12,084 bases of DNA, from assembly GCA_964466645.1 (NCBI GenBank), contig CAYXPB010000155.1:1-12084 (forward strand), written 5' to 3'. A model generated the notes under the pieces. It saw only the letters and a program-made list of their open reading frames with translations. It had not been told where the DNA came from and searched no databases. Both the position numbers and the translations under genes were made by a program. The stretch comes from Acetivibrio sp964466645 (GTDB taxonomy: Bacteria; Bacillota; Clostridia; Acetivibrionales; Acetivibrionaceae). Of this stretch, positions 6,199-12,084 are shown one piece after another; position 1 is the stretch's first letter, and each line of letters starts with the position of its first letter.

Positions 6199-6633
6199 AT
6201 GAAGAAATATTATGAGATACTCGGTATTGCTGAGAATGCGTCTGAGGAAGAAATAAAAAAAGCTTATAGAAAGTTGGCCAGAAAATATCACCCCGATGTT
6301 AACCCTGGCAATAAGGAAGCTGAAGAGAAGTTCAAGGAAATAAATGAAGCATATAATGTTTTGAGCGATGAAACAAAGAGGAAAACCTATGATGAGCACG
6401 AGAATAATAAATCCTCTAGCAATCATAGTAAAGCTCAGACTCAAAAGGGAAGTAAGGCACAAGGGGGCCCTAATAAATTTGATTTTGATGATGTAGAGCG
6501 AACTTTTGAACAATTTTTTGGGTTTAATCCAAAAACAAAGGAAGCAAGCATTAAAAGGGAGAAGAACGAAAAGAAGAATCCTCTAGATGCTTCAGATATG
6601 TTTGATAAATACTTCGGAGTAAAGAGAAAATAG
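6199..6633 (+). CDS. minimal J-domain (DnaJ-like) co-chaperone
   Basis: A 144-residue protein. Residues 1-70 are a complete J domain: YYEILGI, the charged helix II EEIKKAYRKLARKY, the HPD triad at 31-33, and FKEINEAYNVLSDETKR. J domains bind Hsp70 (DnaK) and stimulate its ATPase. After a Ser/Lys/Gln-rich linker (about 71-92) the C-terminus has FDFDDVERTFEQFFGF and a second DASDMFDKYFGVKRK segment. Both resemble short aromatic/acidic peptides rather than the zinc-finger and client-binding domains of DnaJ, so this is not the housekeeping DnaJ (about 380 residues). No grpE or dnaK is adjacent. Position between tube/sheath and FHA genes suggests a dedicated helper for assembling or recycling the machine, with the C-terminal motifs docking a partner; this is inference. 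ATG 6199 is preferred over 6195, which is out of frame. Confidence 0.85.
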   Translation: MKKYYEILGIAENASEEEIKKAYRKLARKYHPDVNPGNKEAEEKFKEINEAYNVLSDETKRKTYDEHENNKSSSNHSKAQTQKGSKAQGGPNKFDFDDVERTFEQFFGFNPKTKEASIKREKNEKKNPLDASDMFDKYFGVKRK

Positions 6634-6663
6634 AAATATAAGCTTAGATGGGAGTGCTTTAGC

Positions 6664-7278
6664 ATGAAAGAAAATATGAATATTCCAAAAACCGGTAATA
6701 CTTTGAAAAGATTTATCAGTAATAAAAAGGTTGAAAAATATTCGCAAAATACCAACAATGCTATCTGGGTGATGGTTATTGATATTCTTATAATATTAAT
6801 ATCCATTTTAACTTTTTACTATATCTATTTTATGAATGAGGAAAAAATTATAAAGTACTTAGGTTATGGACTAATTGCAGTTTTTTGTGTTTTTATCATA
6901 GCTAGAATATCAGCAATTGTTATTAAAGGAAAGAGCAAGGGCGGAGTTTCGATGCTTATACTGATAAGTGAAGATGGCAGGAGTCTTAGAACTTGGAATA
7001 TCAGAGGCAAAGTATCATTTTTGATAGGAAGAAATACGAAAGACAATGAGGTAGATATTGATTTGTCGGAAGCAGAGTATTCAGAACTTGTAAGCCGACA
7101 GCATGCTGTTTTAAACTTTGCAGAAGGTAGATGGTATTTAGAAGATGTTGGTTCATCTTATGGGACTGGGCTTAAAAAGGTGGATGAAGAAAAGTTTAAA
7201 CTAGATAGTGAAAGACTATACGAAATAAATTCTGGTGATACTTTATATATTGCAAACACGAAGATTATGGTAAAATAA
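6664..7278 (+). CDS. membrane-anchored FHA domain protein
   Basis: A 204-residue protein with two N-terminal membrane helices (about 34-56 and 63-87) separated by a short loop, which puts both the N-terminus and the C-terminal domain in the cytoplasm. Residues about 98-204 form an FHA domain, which binds phosphothreonine peptides. IGR (121-123), SRQH (144-147) and GSSYGT (163-168) are the characteristic loops. The usual Asn of the last motif (N-G-T) is Tyr166, which may weaken or alter phosphopeptide binding, whereas Arg123, Ser144 and His147 are kept. The ribosome binding site is GGGAG (6650-6654), 9 bases before ATG. It lies 30 bases after the J-protein gene and 34 before a second FHA gene. 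A likely role is to recruit a phosphorylated partner to the membrane, comparable to Fha of type VI secretion; the partner is unknown. Confidence 0.85.
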   Translation: MKENMNIPKTGNTLKRFISNKKVEKYSQNTNNAIWVMVIDILIILISILTFYYIYFMNEEKIIKYLGYGLIAVFCVFIIARISAIVIKGKSKGGVSMLILISEDGRSLRTWNIRGKVSFLIGRNTKDNEVDIDLSEAEYSELVSRQHAVLNFAEGRWYLEDVGSSYGTGLKKVDEEKFKLDSERLYEINSGDTLYIANTKIMVK

Positions 7279-7312
7279 GAATTGAATTTACTAAGACGGG
7301 GGAATAAAGATT

Positions 7313-7843
7313 ATGCCTTTAGGAAGATGTGTTAATGGACATATGTATCGTACTGAAAAATATGGTAATAAGTGTCCCTATTGTGATTCTTCATTAGACG
7401 GTGCAGCGAAGAAATCAACAAAAGCTCCGGTTATGGATGATATGGACAAGACTAAAGTATCGGATGATATAGACGGTATAGAGCCTGTTGTTGGTTGGCT
7501 GGTTTGCATAGAAGGTGTACAGAGGGGACAGGATTACAAAATACGTCAGGGTAAAAATTTCATCGGAAGATCGGATGAAATGGATATTTCTATTGTGGGT
7601 GATGACTCTATTTCAAGAAAGAATCATGCGTCCATTGTTTATGACCCAAAACCTAGAAGATTTTTGCTGCTGCCGGGAGAAGGTGGGGGTCTTGTTTATT
7701 TGAGCAATCAAGTAAAAAAAGAGGAAGCTGTTCTTACTGCTACTGAAATTGATGCTTATGACGTTATTGAAATTGGTAAGAGCAAGTTTATATTTATAAA
7801 TATGTGTGGTATACATTTTGACTGGATTAACAAAGAGGACTGA
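7313..7843 (+). CDS. zinc-ribbon FHA domain adaptor protein
   Basis: A 176-residue soluble protein. The N-terminus holds a probable zinc site with Cys6, His10, Cys21 and Cys24 (CxxGH ... CPYC). A linker contains MDKTKV (44-49), a threonine in an acidic setting that could itself be phosphorylated. Residues about 60-170 form an FHA domain: PVVGWLVC opens strand 1, FIGR (83-86), then SRKNH (101-105), which supply the phosphopeptide contacts. The N-G-T motif is replaced by GLVYLSNQ. This layout (zinc ribbon, K-T-x motif, PVVGWLVC-type FHA) looks familiar from clostridial proteins, but I cannot give a verified name. It ends 4 bases before the PP2C start, so the two are likely translationally linked. 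A likely role is a soluble phospho-dependent adaptor switched by a kinase not seen here and the neighbouring phosphatase (inference). Confidence 0.85.
   Translation: MPLGRCVNGHMYRTEKYGNKCPYCDSSLDGAAKKSTKAPVMDDMDKTKVSDDIDGIEPVVGWLVCIEGVQRGQDYKIRQGKNFIGRSDEMDISIVGDDSISRKNHASIVYDPKPRRFLLLPGEGGGLVYLSNQVKKEEAVLTATEIDAYDVIEIGKSKFIFINMCGIHFDWINKED
7834..7839 (+). promoter_or_regulatory. ribosome binding site that sets the PP2C start at 7848
   Basis: AGAGGA inside the end of the FHA gene lies 8 bases before ATG 7848. An earlier in-frame GTG at 7806 would add 14 residues but has no comparable site. Confidence 0.65.
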
Positions 7844-7847
7844 TAAA

Positions 7848-8687
7848 ATGATACTCTTAATTTTAGAGCAACCGTATTTTGTGGTACTTTTATCTGTGGT
7901 ATTAATAGTTGTTTTGTTAATACTCAGAGCTAAATTAAAAAACGTAAGGGCATTTCCGAGAGTATCAATAGGAAATGCACAGTATATTGGAACTAGGGGT
8001 GAGCAAGAGGACAGTTTTGGGACAGCAGAAAATAATAATTACCTTCTTTCTGTAGTTGCCGATGGGATGGGTGGGTATTCTAACGGAAAGTTGGCAAGCA
8101 ATATTGCTGTAAATACTTTTGTTAAAGAGTTTACTAGTGCACTAGATTTTCATCCTGTAGAGAATTTTTTTGTTAACACTGCAAATTTGTGTAACCGAGC
8201 TGTACTCGATAGGTCGAAAGGAAAGAGAATGGGAAGTACCCTTATTGCTACTATAGTTGCTGAGGGCTGCGTTTACTGGTCTTCTATCGGGGACAGTGCA
8301 ATAATGCTTTTTAAAGACGGTGAACTTATTAATTTAAATAAAAAGCATGTTTATAAGGCGGTTTTAGAGGATCGGTACATATCGGGAAAAATATCCGAAG
8401 AGCAGTTGATAAACGACCCTATGAAAAAAAGAATATACAGCTATATCGGGGCAGAAGTTTTAAAAGATGTTGAAATAAATGAAAAACCTGTCAGACTAAG
8501 AACCGGTGATAAGGTTTTATTGTGCACTGATGGAGTATACAACAGTTTACCGGAAATCGAATTAGAAGGTATACTTAGCAAGAGTATAAATCCACAAGAC
8601 ATGGCAGAAGAGATAATAGAAGCTATAAAAGCAAAAGATTATGCTAAGCAGGATAATGCTACAGTTATAGTGCTTTCATTTAGCTAA
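7848..8687 (+). CDS. membrane-anchored PP2C-type protein Ser/Thr phosphatase (active site intact)
   Basis: A 279-residue protein with one N-terminal membrane helix (about 9-26) followed by a basic stretch (RAKLKNVR), which places the catalytic domain in the cytoplasm. All PP2C (PPM) motifs are present: TRGEQEDSFG with Asp54, VADGMGG with Asp72, GSTL, SSIGDSA with Asp149, LCTDGV with Asp228 and QDNATVIVL with Asp269. The metal-binding aspartates are therefore intact, and a Mn/Mg-dependent phosphoserine/threonine phosphatase is expected. In type VI secretion, PppA of this family removes threonine phosphates recognised by Fha; two FHA genes directly upstream support a similar role, though no kinase is in view. 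Most bacterial housekeeping PP2C enzymes (PrpC/Stp type) lack an N-terminal anchor and sit beside the kinase prkC, unlike here. Confidence 0.9.
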   Translation: MILLILEQPYFVVLLSVVLIVVLLILRAKLKNVRAFPRVSIGNAQYIGTRGEQEDSFGTAENNNYLLSVVADGMGGYSNGKLASNIAVNTFVKEFTSALDFHPVENFFVNTANLCNRAVLDRSKGKRMGSTLIATIVAEGCVYWSSIGDSAIMLFKDGELINLNKKHVYKAVLEDRYISGKISEEQLINDPMKKRIYSYIGAEVLKDVEINEKPVRLRTGDKVLLCTDGVYNSLPEIELEGILSKSINPQDMAEEIIEAIKAKDYAKQDNATVIVLSFS

Positions 8688-8718
8688 ATTGTGGGTGAAT
8701 TAGCAATGGGGGGTAGAA

Positions 8719-10443
8719 ATGAGGAAAATCAGCAGTGAGTTTGTAACAAGCTTTGCTTCAGAAGCCGGGACCTTTAGAGTAAATAAAGATTACTTTGCAT
8801 ATGCGGAAATGGATGATGTAGCTTGCTATATTGTTGCAGACGGTATAGATTCCGATGAAGATATTAACAGTGCCGAGATGGTGGTAAACTTTTTGTTTGA
8901 AAATTTCATGAAAAAACCATCAATGTCAAGGCGCAAATTAAAAAGATGTACGATTGAAGCCCACAGAATGCTGAACGAAAAAAGCCGTAGTGTAAGATTG
9001 AAGTCCAGCCTAATGGTAGTGCTGACCGATTATTCAAAGATAATTTACGCCTGTGCAGGAAATACCCGCATGTACCACTTTAGAAAGGGCGGAATGAATT
9101 TTAGAAGTAAAGATCAGAGTATTGCACAAATAATGGCTGATGCTGGTCAAATAAACGATGAAGAGATCGGATTGCATGATGAAAGAAATAATCTTACCAA
9201 CTACTTAGGTCAGTCTAAGGTTTTCAAACCCTTTGTTTCAAGACCGTTTAAGTTGATGGATAAGGATATTATATTTCTATGCACCGTTGGGTTCTGGGAA
9301 AGTATACAGAGCATTGATCTTGTTAATTCATTAAAAGATGCTAAGGAATCGGCAGACCTTATTGAGATGCTTGAAGACGAATTACTGTCAAGGCAAAACA
9401 GAGTTGTTAACAATTATACAATGGTTGCTATTTATGCCAATAAGGTATTTAAGGAAAACGTAAAGGATGACTTTCGACGTAAAATTATAAAAAAGGTTGC
9501 GTCCATACTAATTCCAGTTATTATTGTAACGGCAGGAATAATTATATATAAAAAAGTCGAGGCAAGTAAGGCAGAGAAGGTTTTTGCCGAGTCTGAGAAA
9601 AAAGGCGATAGTTATTTACAAAACGAAAGCTATGAAAAGGCTCTTGAAAACTATGAAAAAGCTTCTGAAAGTGCTAAGAAAATAAAGAAAAGGGCAATTG
9701 AAGAGCGGATTGAATTAAAAAACCAAATAGCCAATTTGATTGTTGAAGGAGATAGTTTTCTTAGCACGAGTGAATATGATAAGGCTAAGGACAATTATAT
9801 AAATGCAAGGACTCAGGTGGAATTTGAACTAGAGGAAGGCAAGAAAGAACTGTTAAGAAATATTGACAAGAAGATTGATAGAACTGATGACTTTATAGAG
9901 GTTTATGATAAAAGTGTAGAGGGAGACAAGGAAGTTGAGGAAGGAGATAAAACTTCTGCAAAAGCTGCAGAGACAAAAGACAACTCTTCTAAGAAGACGT
10001 TTTTTAATGAAGCAAATAATAATTACAACAAGGCTATAGAAATCTATATCGAGGCAAAAGAACTGTCAGAAAAAATTAAGTACTATGATATGAAGAAGGA
10101 AATGGAAGATAAAATCAAGAATGTTAAAGATAAGATAAAGGATGTTGACAATAAAGTTGGTGAGGCTGGAGCTGCCATTGCTAAAGATGATAAGTCAAAA
10201 GAACTTGTCAAAAAAGCGGAAGATTATGAAAAAAGTGGTCAGAAACTATATAAACTCAAAAAGTATGAGGAAGCAAAAATTGACTACAAATATGGGTTGG
10301 ACATTTATAAGGAACTAAGTGAAAAGTATGAGCAGGATACAACAGAGAAGAGAAGTAATATTGAAAGAATAATACTTGAGATAGATAAGAAAATAATAGA
10401 AGAAGAAAAACTACAGAATACGCTAAATGAAAATGCGGGTTGA
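8719..10443 (+). CDS. PP2C-like pseudophosphatase with membrane segment and TPR-like C-terminal region
   Basis: A 574-residue protein in three parts. Residues 1-242 follow the PP2C fold, but key motifs are degraded. VNKDYF keeps Asp24 and VADGID keeps Asp41 without the following Gly-Gly. The third metal motif reads CTVGF (Val190 replaces Asp) and the last reads VNNYTMV (Asn replaces Asp). Two of four core metal ligands are gone, so catalysis is unlikely and a binding or sensing role is more plausible. A membrane helix spans about 260-277, flanked by lysines. Residues about 285-565 are Lys/Glu-rich helices with TPR-like units: GDSYLQNESYEKALENYEKA, GDSFLSTSEYDKAKDNYINA, a weaker one near 430-450, and GQKLYKLKKYEEAKIDYKYG. 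If the PP2C part is cytoplasmic, the helical part would lie outside the membrane. The start is supported by a G-rich site (8708-8713). It follows the active PP2C gene by 31 bases. Confidence 0.8.
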   Translation: MRKISSEFVTSFASEAGTFRVNKDYFAYAEMDDVACYIVADGIDSDEDINSAEMVVNFLFENFMKKPSMSRRKLKRCTIEAHRMLNEKSRSVRLKSSLMVVLTDYSKIIYACAGNTRMYHFRKGGMNFRSKDQSIAQIMADAGQINDEEIGLHDERNNLTNYLGQSKVFKPFVSRPFKLMDKDIIFLCTVGFWESIQSIDLVNSLKDAKESADLIEMLEDELLSRQNRVVNNYTMVAIYANKVFKENVKDDFRRKIIKKVASILIPVIIVTAGIIIYKKVEASKAEKVFAESEKKGDSYLQNESYEKALENYEKASESAKKIKKRAIEERIELKNQIANLIVEGDSFLSTSEYDKAKDNYINARTQVEFELEEGKKELLRNIDKKIDRTDDFIEVYDKSVEGDKEVEEGDKTSAKAAETKDNSSKKTFFNEANNNYNKAIEIYIEAKELSEKIKYYDMKKEMEDKIKNVKDKIKDVDNKVGEAGAAIAKDDKSKELVKKAEDYEKSGQKLYKLKKYEEAKIDYKYGLDIYKELSEKYEQDTTEKRSNIERIILEIDKKIIEEEKLQNTLNENAG

Positions 10444-10476
10444 GAACGCTTTCGTCAGCTTTCGCTCTTAAGAATC

Positions 10477-10505
10477 TTGCATGGATGAGAACTTTCCTAT
10501 ATAAT
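10477..10505 (+). promoter_or_regulatory. sigma-A promoter for the 3-TM protein gene
   Basis: TTGCAT (10477-10482), an exact 17-base spacer and TATAAT (10500-10505), ending 31 bases before the ATG at 10537. Just upstream lies a direct repeat, GCTTTCG (10448-10454 and 10458-10464), a possible activator or repressor site. No terminator precedes it, so the gene may also be read from the upstream operon. Confidence 0.6.
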
Positions 10506-10524
10506 TTATATCATGTTTATATTT

Positions 10525-10531
10525 AGGGAGG
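10525..10531 (+). promoter_or_regulatory. ribosome binding site that sets the 10537 start
   Basis: AGGGAGG lies 5 bases before ATG 10537. The upstream in-frame ATG at 10513 would place this site inside the gene and has no site of its own. Confidence 0.75.
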
Positions 10532-10536
10532 TTAAA

Positions 10537-11556
10537 ATGGGAGACTTTTTTAAAATTGAAGAAACCGTTCAACAAGAAGCGAAAAAAAATTCTATAGATC
10601 TAAAATTAATTATTGGTGTAGTGCTTATATTGCTTTCAATGGGTGTTTCTATTATATCTGGAATTGTGACTTTAGGTGATATATATAGCTTAAGTGACAA
10701 TGCCACATATTCTGCAGGATATCTTTTGGCACCTGTTATAATTATTCTTTTCTTATCCTCTTTAATTCTTTTAACTGGCAAAAATAAGCGTGGAAGAAAT
10801 TTTCTGATATTTAGTATTTTGGCATTAATATTGAGTTTCAGCAACCTTTCTACAAGTATAAAGCAAAAATATGATGAAGCCCAAAAAGAAAAAGTAGCTA
10901 TTGAAAAAATGGTAAGTATCTTTAAAGATTTTGTATCTGAGAAAAAAATAACTAAGGAAGATATTTCTAAAGAGAAGTATGGTAAATCTGCAGAGCTTAT
11001 TCAAGTGATTCAAGATAACTATATAGCTTTTGAAGAAATTAGAAAAGAAAACACTTCTATTGCAGATATTGTGAATGATACTTCTAATTTTTCCAGTGAA
11101 ACCCTTAGTGATTCCAACAAGATAAAAGAAAGAATAGAAAAACTTGAGCAAACATCTAAAGATATAATGGCACTTGATAATAAGCTTAAAGAGTTCATGG
11201 ACAAATTTAAGTACGACGTATCAAACGTATATATAAGCAAGGATGTTAAAGAAGAGATTATGGCAGAGTTAGAGGAGTCCTTTTTTTCTTCAACAGAAAC
11301 TTCAACTAGAAGTTTAAAATTAATGAATGAGATTGTTGTAAGCATGAAGAACATGATTGTTTTTCTCGATGGAAAAAATGGAGCCTTTGAAGTTAAAAAT
11401 AAGCAGATTTTGTTTTACGAAGATGTAGATGTAAAAGAATATAATAAGCTGTTTGAGTTGCATAATAAAGCTATTGCTGAAAACAATTGGCACTATCAGC
11501 ATGTTTTAGAAAATGTAGATAAAAAAATAAAAGAACTTGAGGAAAGCACTAAATAA
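10537..11556 (+). CDS. three-TM membrane protein with long helical cytoplasmic tail, unknown function
   Basis: A 339-residue protein that I do not recognise. After a short polar N-terminus there are three hydrophobic helices (about 23-44, 60-80 and 88-104), separated by a loop with an acidic patch and by a basic GKNKRGR turn. The remaining 230 residues are Lys/Glu-rich, mostly helical and likely partly coiled-coil (EEIRKENTS, KIKERIEKLEQTSKDIM, LDNKLKEFMDKF). The final segment has aromatic residues (NNWHYQHVLENVDKK). By the positive-inside rule the tail is probably cytoplasmic, with the N-terminus outside. It has its own promoter and follows the pseudophosphatase by 93 bases. It might be a membrane anchor or docking component for the machine encoded upstream, but there is no direct evidence for that. 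Confidence 0.75.
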   Translation: MGDFFKIEETVQQEAKKNSIDLKLIIGVVLILLSMGVSIISGIVTLGDIYSLSDNATYSAGYLLAPVIIILFLSSLILLTGKNKRGRNFLIFSILALILSFSNLSTSIKQKYDEAQKEKVAIEKMVSIFKDFVSEKKITKEDISKEKYGKSAELIQVIQDNYIAFEEIRKENTSIADIVNDTSNFSSETLSDSNKIKERIEKLEQTSKDIMALDNKLKEFMDKFKYDVSNVYISKDVKEEIMAELEESFFSSTETSTRSLKLMNEIVVSMKNMIVFLDGKNGAFEVKNKQILFYEDVDVKEYNKLFELHNKAIAENNWHYQHVLENVDKKIKELEESTK

Positions 11557-11573
11557 TTTTTGATTTGCGACTA

Positions 11574-11602
11574 TTTAGGTGAATGAATTCGCATGGTATA
11601 AT
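11574..11602 (+). promoter_or_regulatory. extended -10 promoter for the last gene
   Basis: TGGTATAAT (11594-11602) is a perfect extended -10, with a weak TTTAGG 17 bases upstream. Transcription would start near 11609, about 28 bases before ATG 11637. The same 9-base -10 block occurs before the first tube gene (2739-2747). Confidence 0.5.
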
Positions 11603-11636
11603 TTTGTAAATGATAAATAAATGATGATGGTGAATA

Positions 11637-12084
11637 ATGCGAAAAATTCTATGGCTGATTTTGATTATAAGTACTATATTTATAATCCCTTTAATTAGTT
11701 TAAGGGTTACGAATGAAATAAATAATACTTCGGTTATATTGGCGTACGACTACCAAAAGTTTATTTTAAATAGCAAAGTATCATATCAATTAAACTTTAG
11801 TGATCTGAGCAAATACGGTATAACAAGTGTAATCCTAGGTGAAGAGTCTTTAGGTGGTAGCTTTGATGAAATAAACACGACACTTATTGAAGAGCTAACT
11901 AGTTGTGGACTTCAAATTATAATACAACTTAATAACTTGTCTCATTCGAAAAATTATTACGAAAATTTAGAATCTATTGTACAAAAATATAATATCGAGT
12001 ATTTATTATTATATGAGTCACTTAAGGAAAATTCCGATCCACAAAAACAGAACGGATATAGTCATATTGATGAATTAAGATTAT
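11637..12084 (+). CDS. membrane-anchored or exported protein, possibly DUF5693-like (3' end missing)
   Basis: The frame starts at ATG 11637 and is still open at the window edge, giving the first 149 residues. The N-terminus is a signal anchor: MRK followed by a hydrophobic stretch to about residue 22. The following region has the rhythm of an alternating beta/alpha domain: SVILAYDYQKF, then LNFSDLSKYGITSVILGEESL, then LIEELTSCGLQIIIQLNN and IEYLLLYESL. This (a D-Y after a strand, then a 'Gly-Ile-Thr-Ser-Val' strand and 'Glu-Glu-Ser-Leu') reminds me of the N-terminal domain of DUF5693 membrane proteins, but the match is from memory. A polysaccharide- or envelope-related role would be a guess. 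A weak GATGGTG lies before the start. There is no evident link to the sheath/tube genes other than proximity. Confidence 0.6.
   Translation, partial: MRKILWLILIISTIFIIPLISLRVTNEINNTSVILAYDYQKFILNSKVSYQLNFSDLSKYGITSVILGEESLGGSFDEINTTLIEELTSCGLQIIIQLNNLSHSKNYYENLESIVQKYNIEYLLLYESLKENSDPQKQNGYSHIDELRL

Noticed and set aside
6199..6633. Housekeeping dnaJ or cbpA
   Set aside because: Only 144 residues, with no Cys-rich zinc region and no C-terminal peptide-binding domains; no dnaK or grpE neighbour.
7806..7847. GTG start for the PP2C gene, 14 residues earlier
   Set aside because: It would overlap the FHA gene by 38 bases and lacks a good ribosome binding site; ATG 7848 has one and begins right at the membrane helix.
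10569..11502. Several antisense open frames opposite the three-TM protein gene
   Set aside because: Low-complexity Ile/Phe/Leu/Ser-rich translations reflect the complement of an AT-rich, Lys/Glu-rich gene; no ribosome binding sites or motifs.
1..12084. CRISPR arrays, tRNA or rRNA genes, insertion sequences, integrase or phage attachment sites
   Set aside because: No regular repeat-spacer pattern, no cloverleaf or rRNA-like segments, no transposase or integrase motifs and no flanking duplicated ends were seen on either strand.

Overview
The window is low-GC DNA with strong purine-rich ribosome binding sites and consensus sigma-A-like promoters. All genes that I can support lie on the + strand. 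Gene content and sequence style point to a Gram-positive, clostridial bacterium (class Clostridia); I cannot name the species.

Region 1 (1-2535) is a compact three-gene operon. It contains the 3' end of an alpha/beta hydrolase of the GDSAG (hormone-sensitive-lipase-like) type, an HxxxDG acyltransferase of the alcohol acetyltransferase/condensation-domain superfamily that overlaps it by 4 bases, and a zinc-ribbon multi-pass membrane protein resembling DUF6320. It ends in a rho-independent terminator and looks unrelated to what follows.

Region 2 (2536-6036) is the most striking part. Behind a promoter-rich leader sit three genes: a small Hcp-like tube protein, a 732-residue protein that reads as a natural fusion of the two type VI sheath subunits (TssB-like then TssC-like), and a second, paralogous Hcp-like protein. 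A strong terminator closes the set. I read this as the contractile sheath and inner tube of a divergent contractile injection system. The tube-sheath-tube order recalls extracellular injection systems (afp1, afp2-4, afp5).

Region 3 (6037-10443) is a probably co-transcribed set. It encodes a minimal J-domain protein, a membrane-anchored FHA protein, a soluble zinc-ribbon/FHA protein, a membrane-anchored PP2C phosphatase with an intact active site, and a large PP2C-like protein that has lost key metal-binding aspartates and carries a membrane segment plus TPR-like helices. This resembles the threonine-phosphorylation control of type VI secretion (PpkA kinase, PppA phosphatase, Fha), but no kinase is present in the window.

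Region 4 (10444-12084) holds a three-TM protein with a long helical cytoplasmic tail behind its own promoter, then the 5' end of a membrane-anchored protein that runs off the window.

Working model (inference): regions 2 to 4 are one locus in which phospho-dependent FHA adaptors, one active and one pseudo PP2C, a J-protein and membrane anchors control assembly or membrane docking of a sheath/tube machine. Baseplate, spike, AAA+ ATPase, effector and kinase genes are not visible, so the locus must continue beyond 12084 or be split in the genome.
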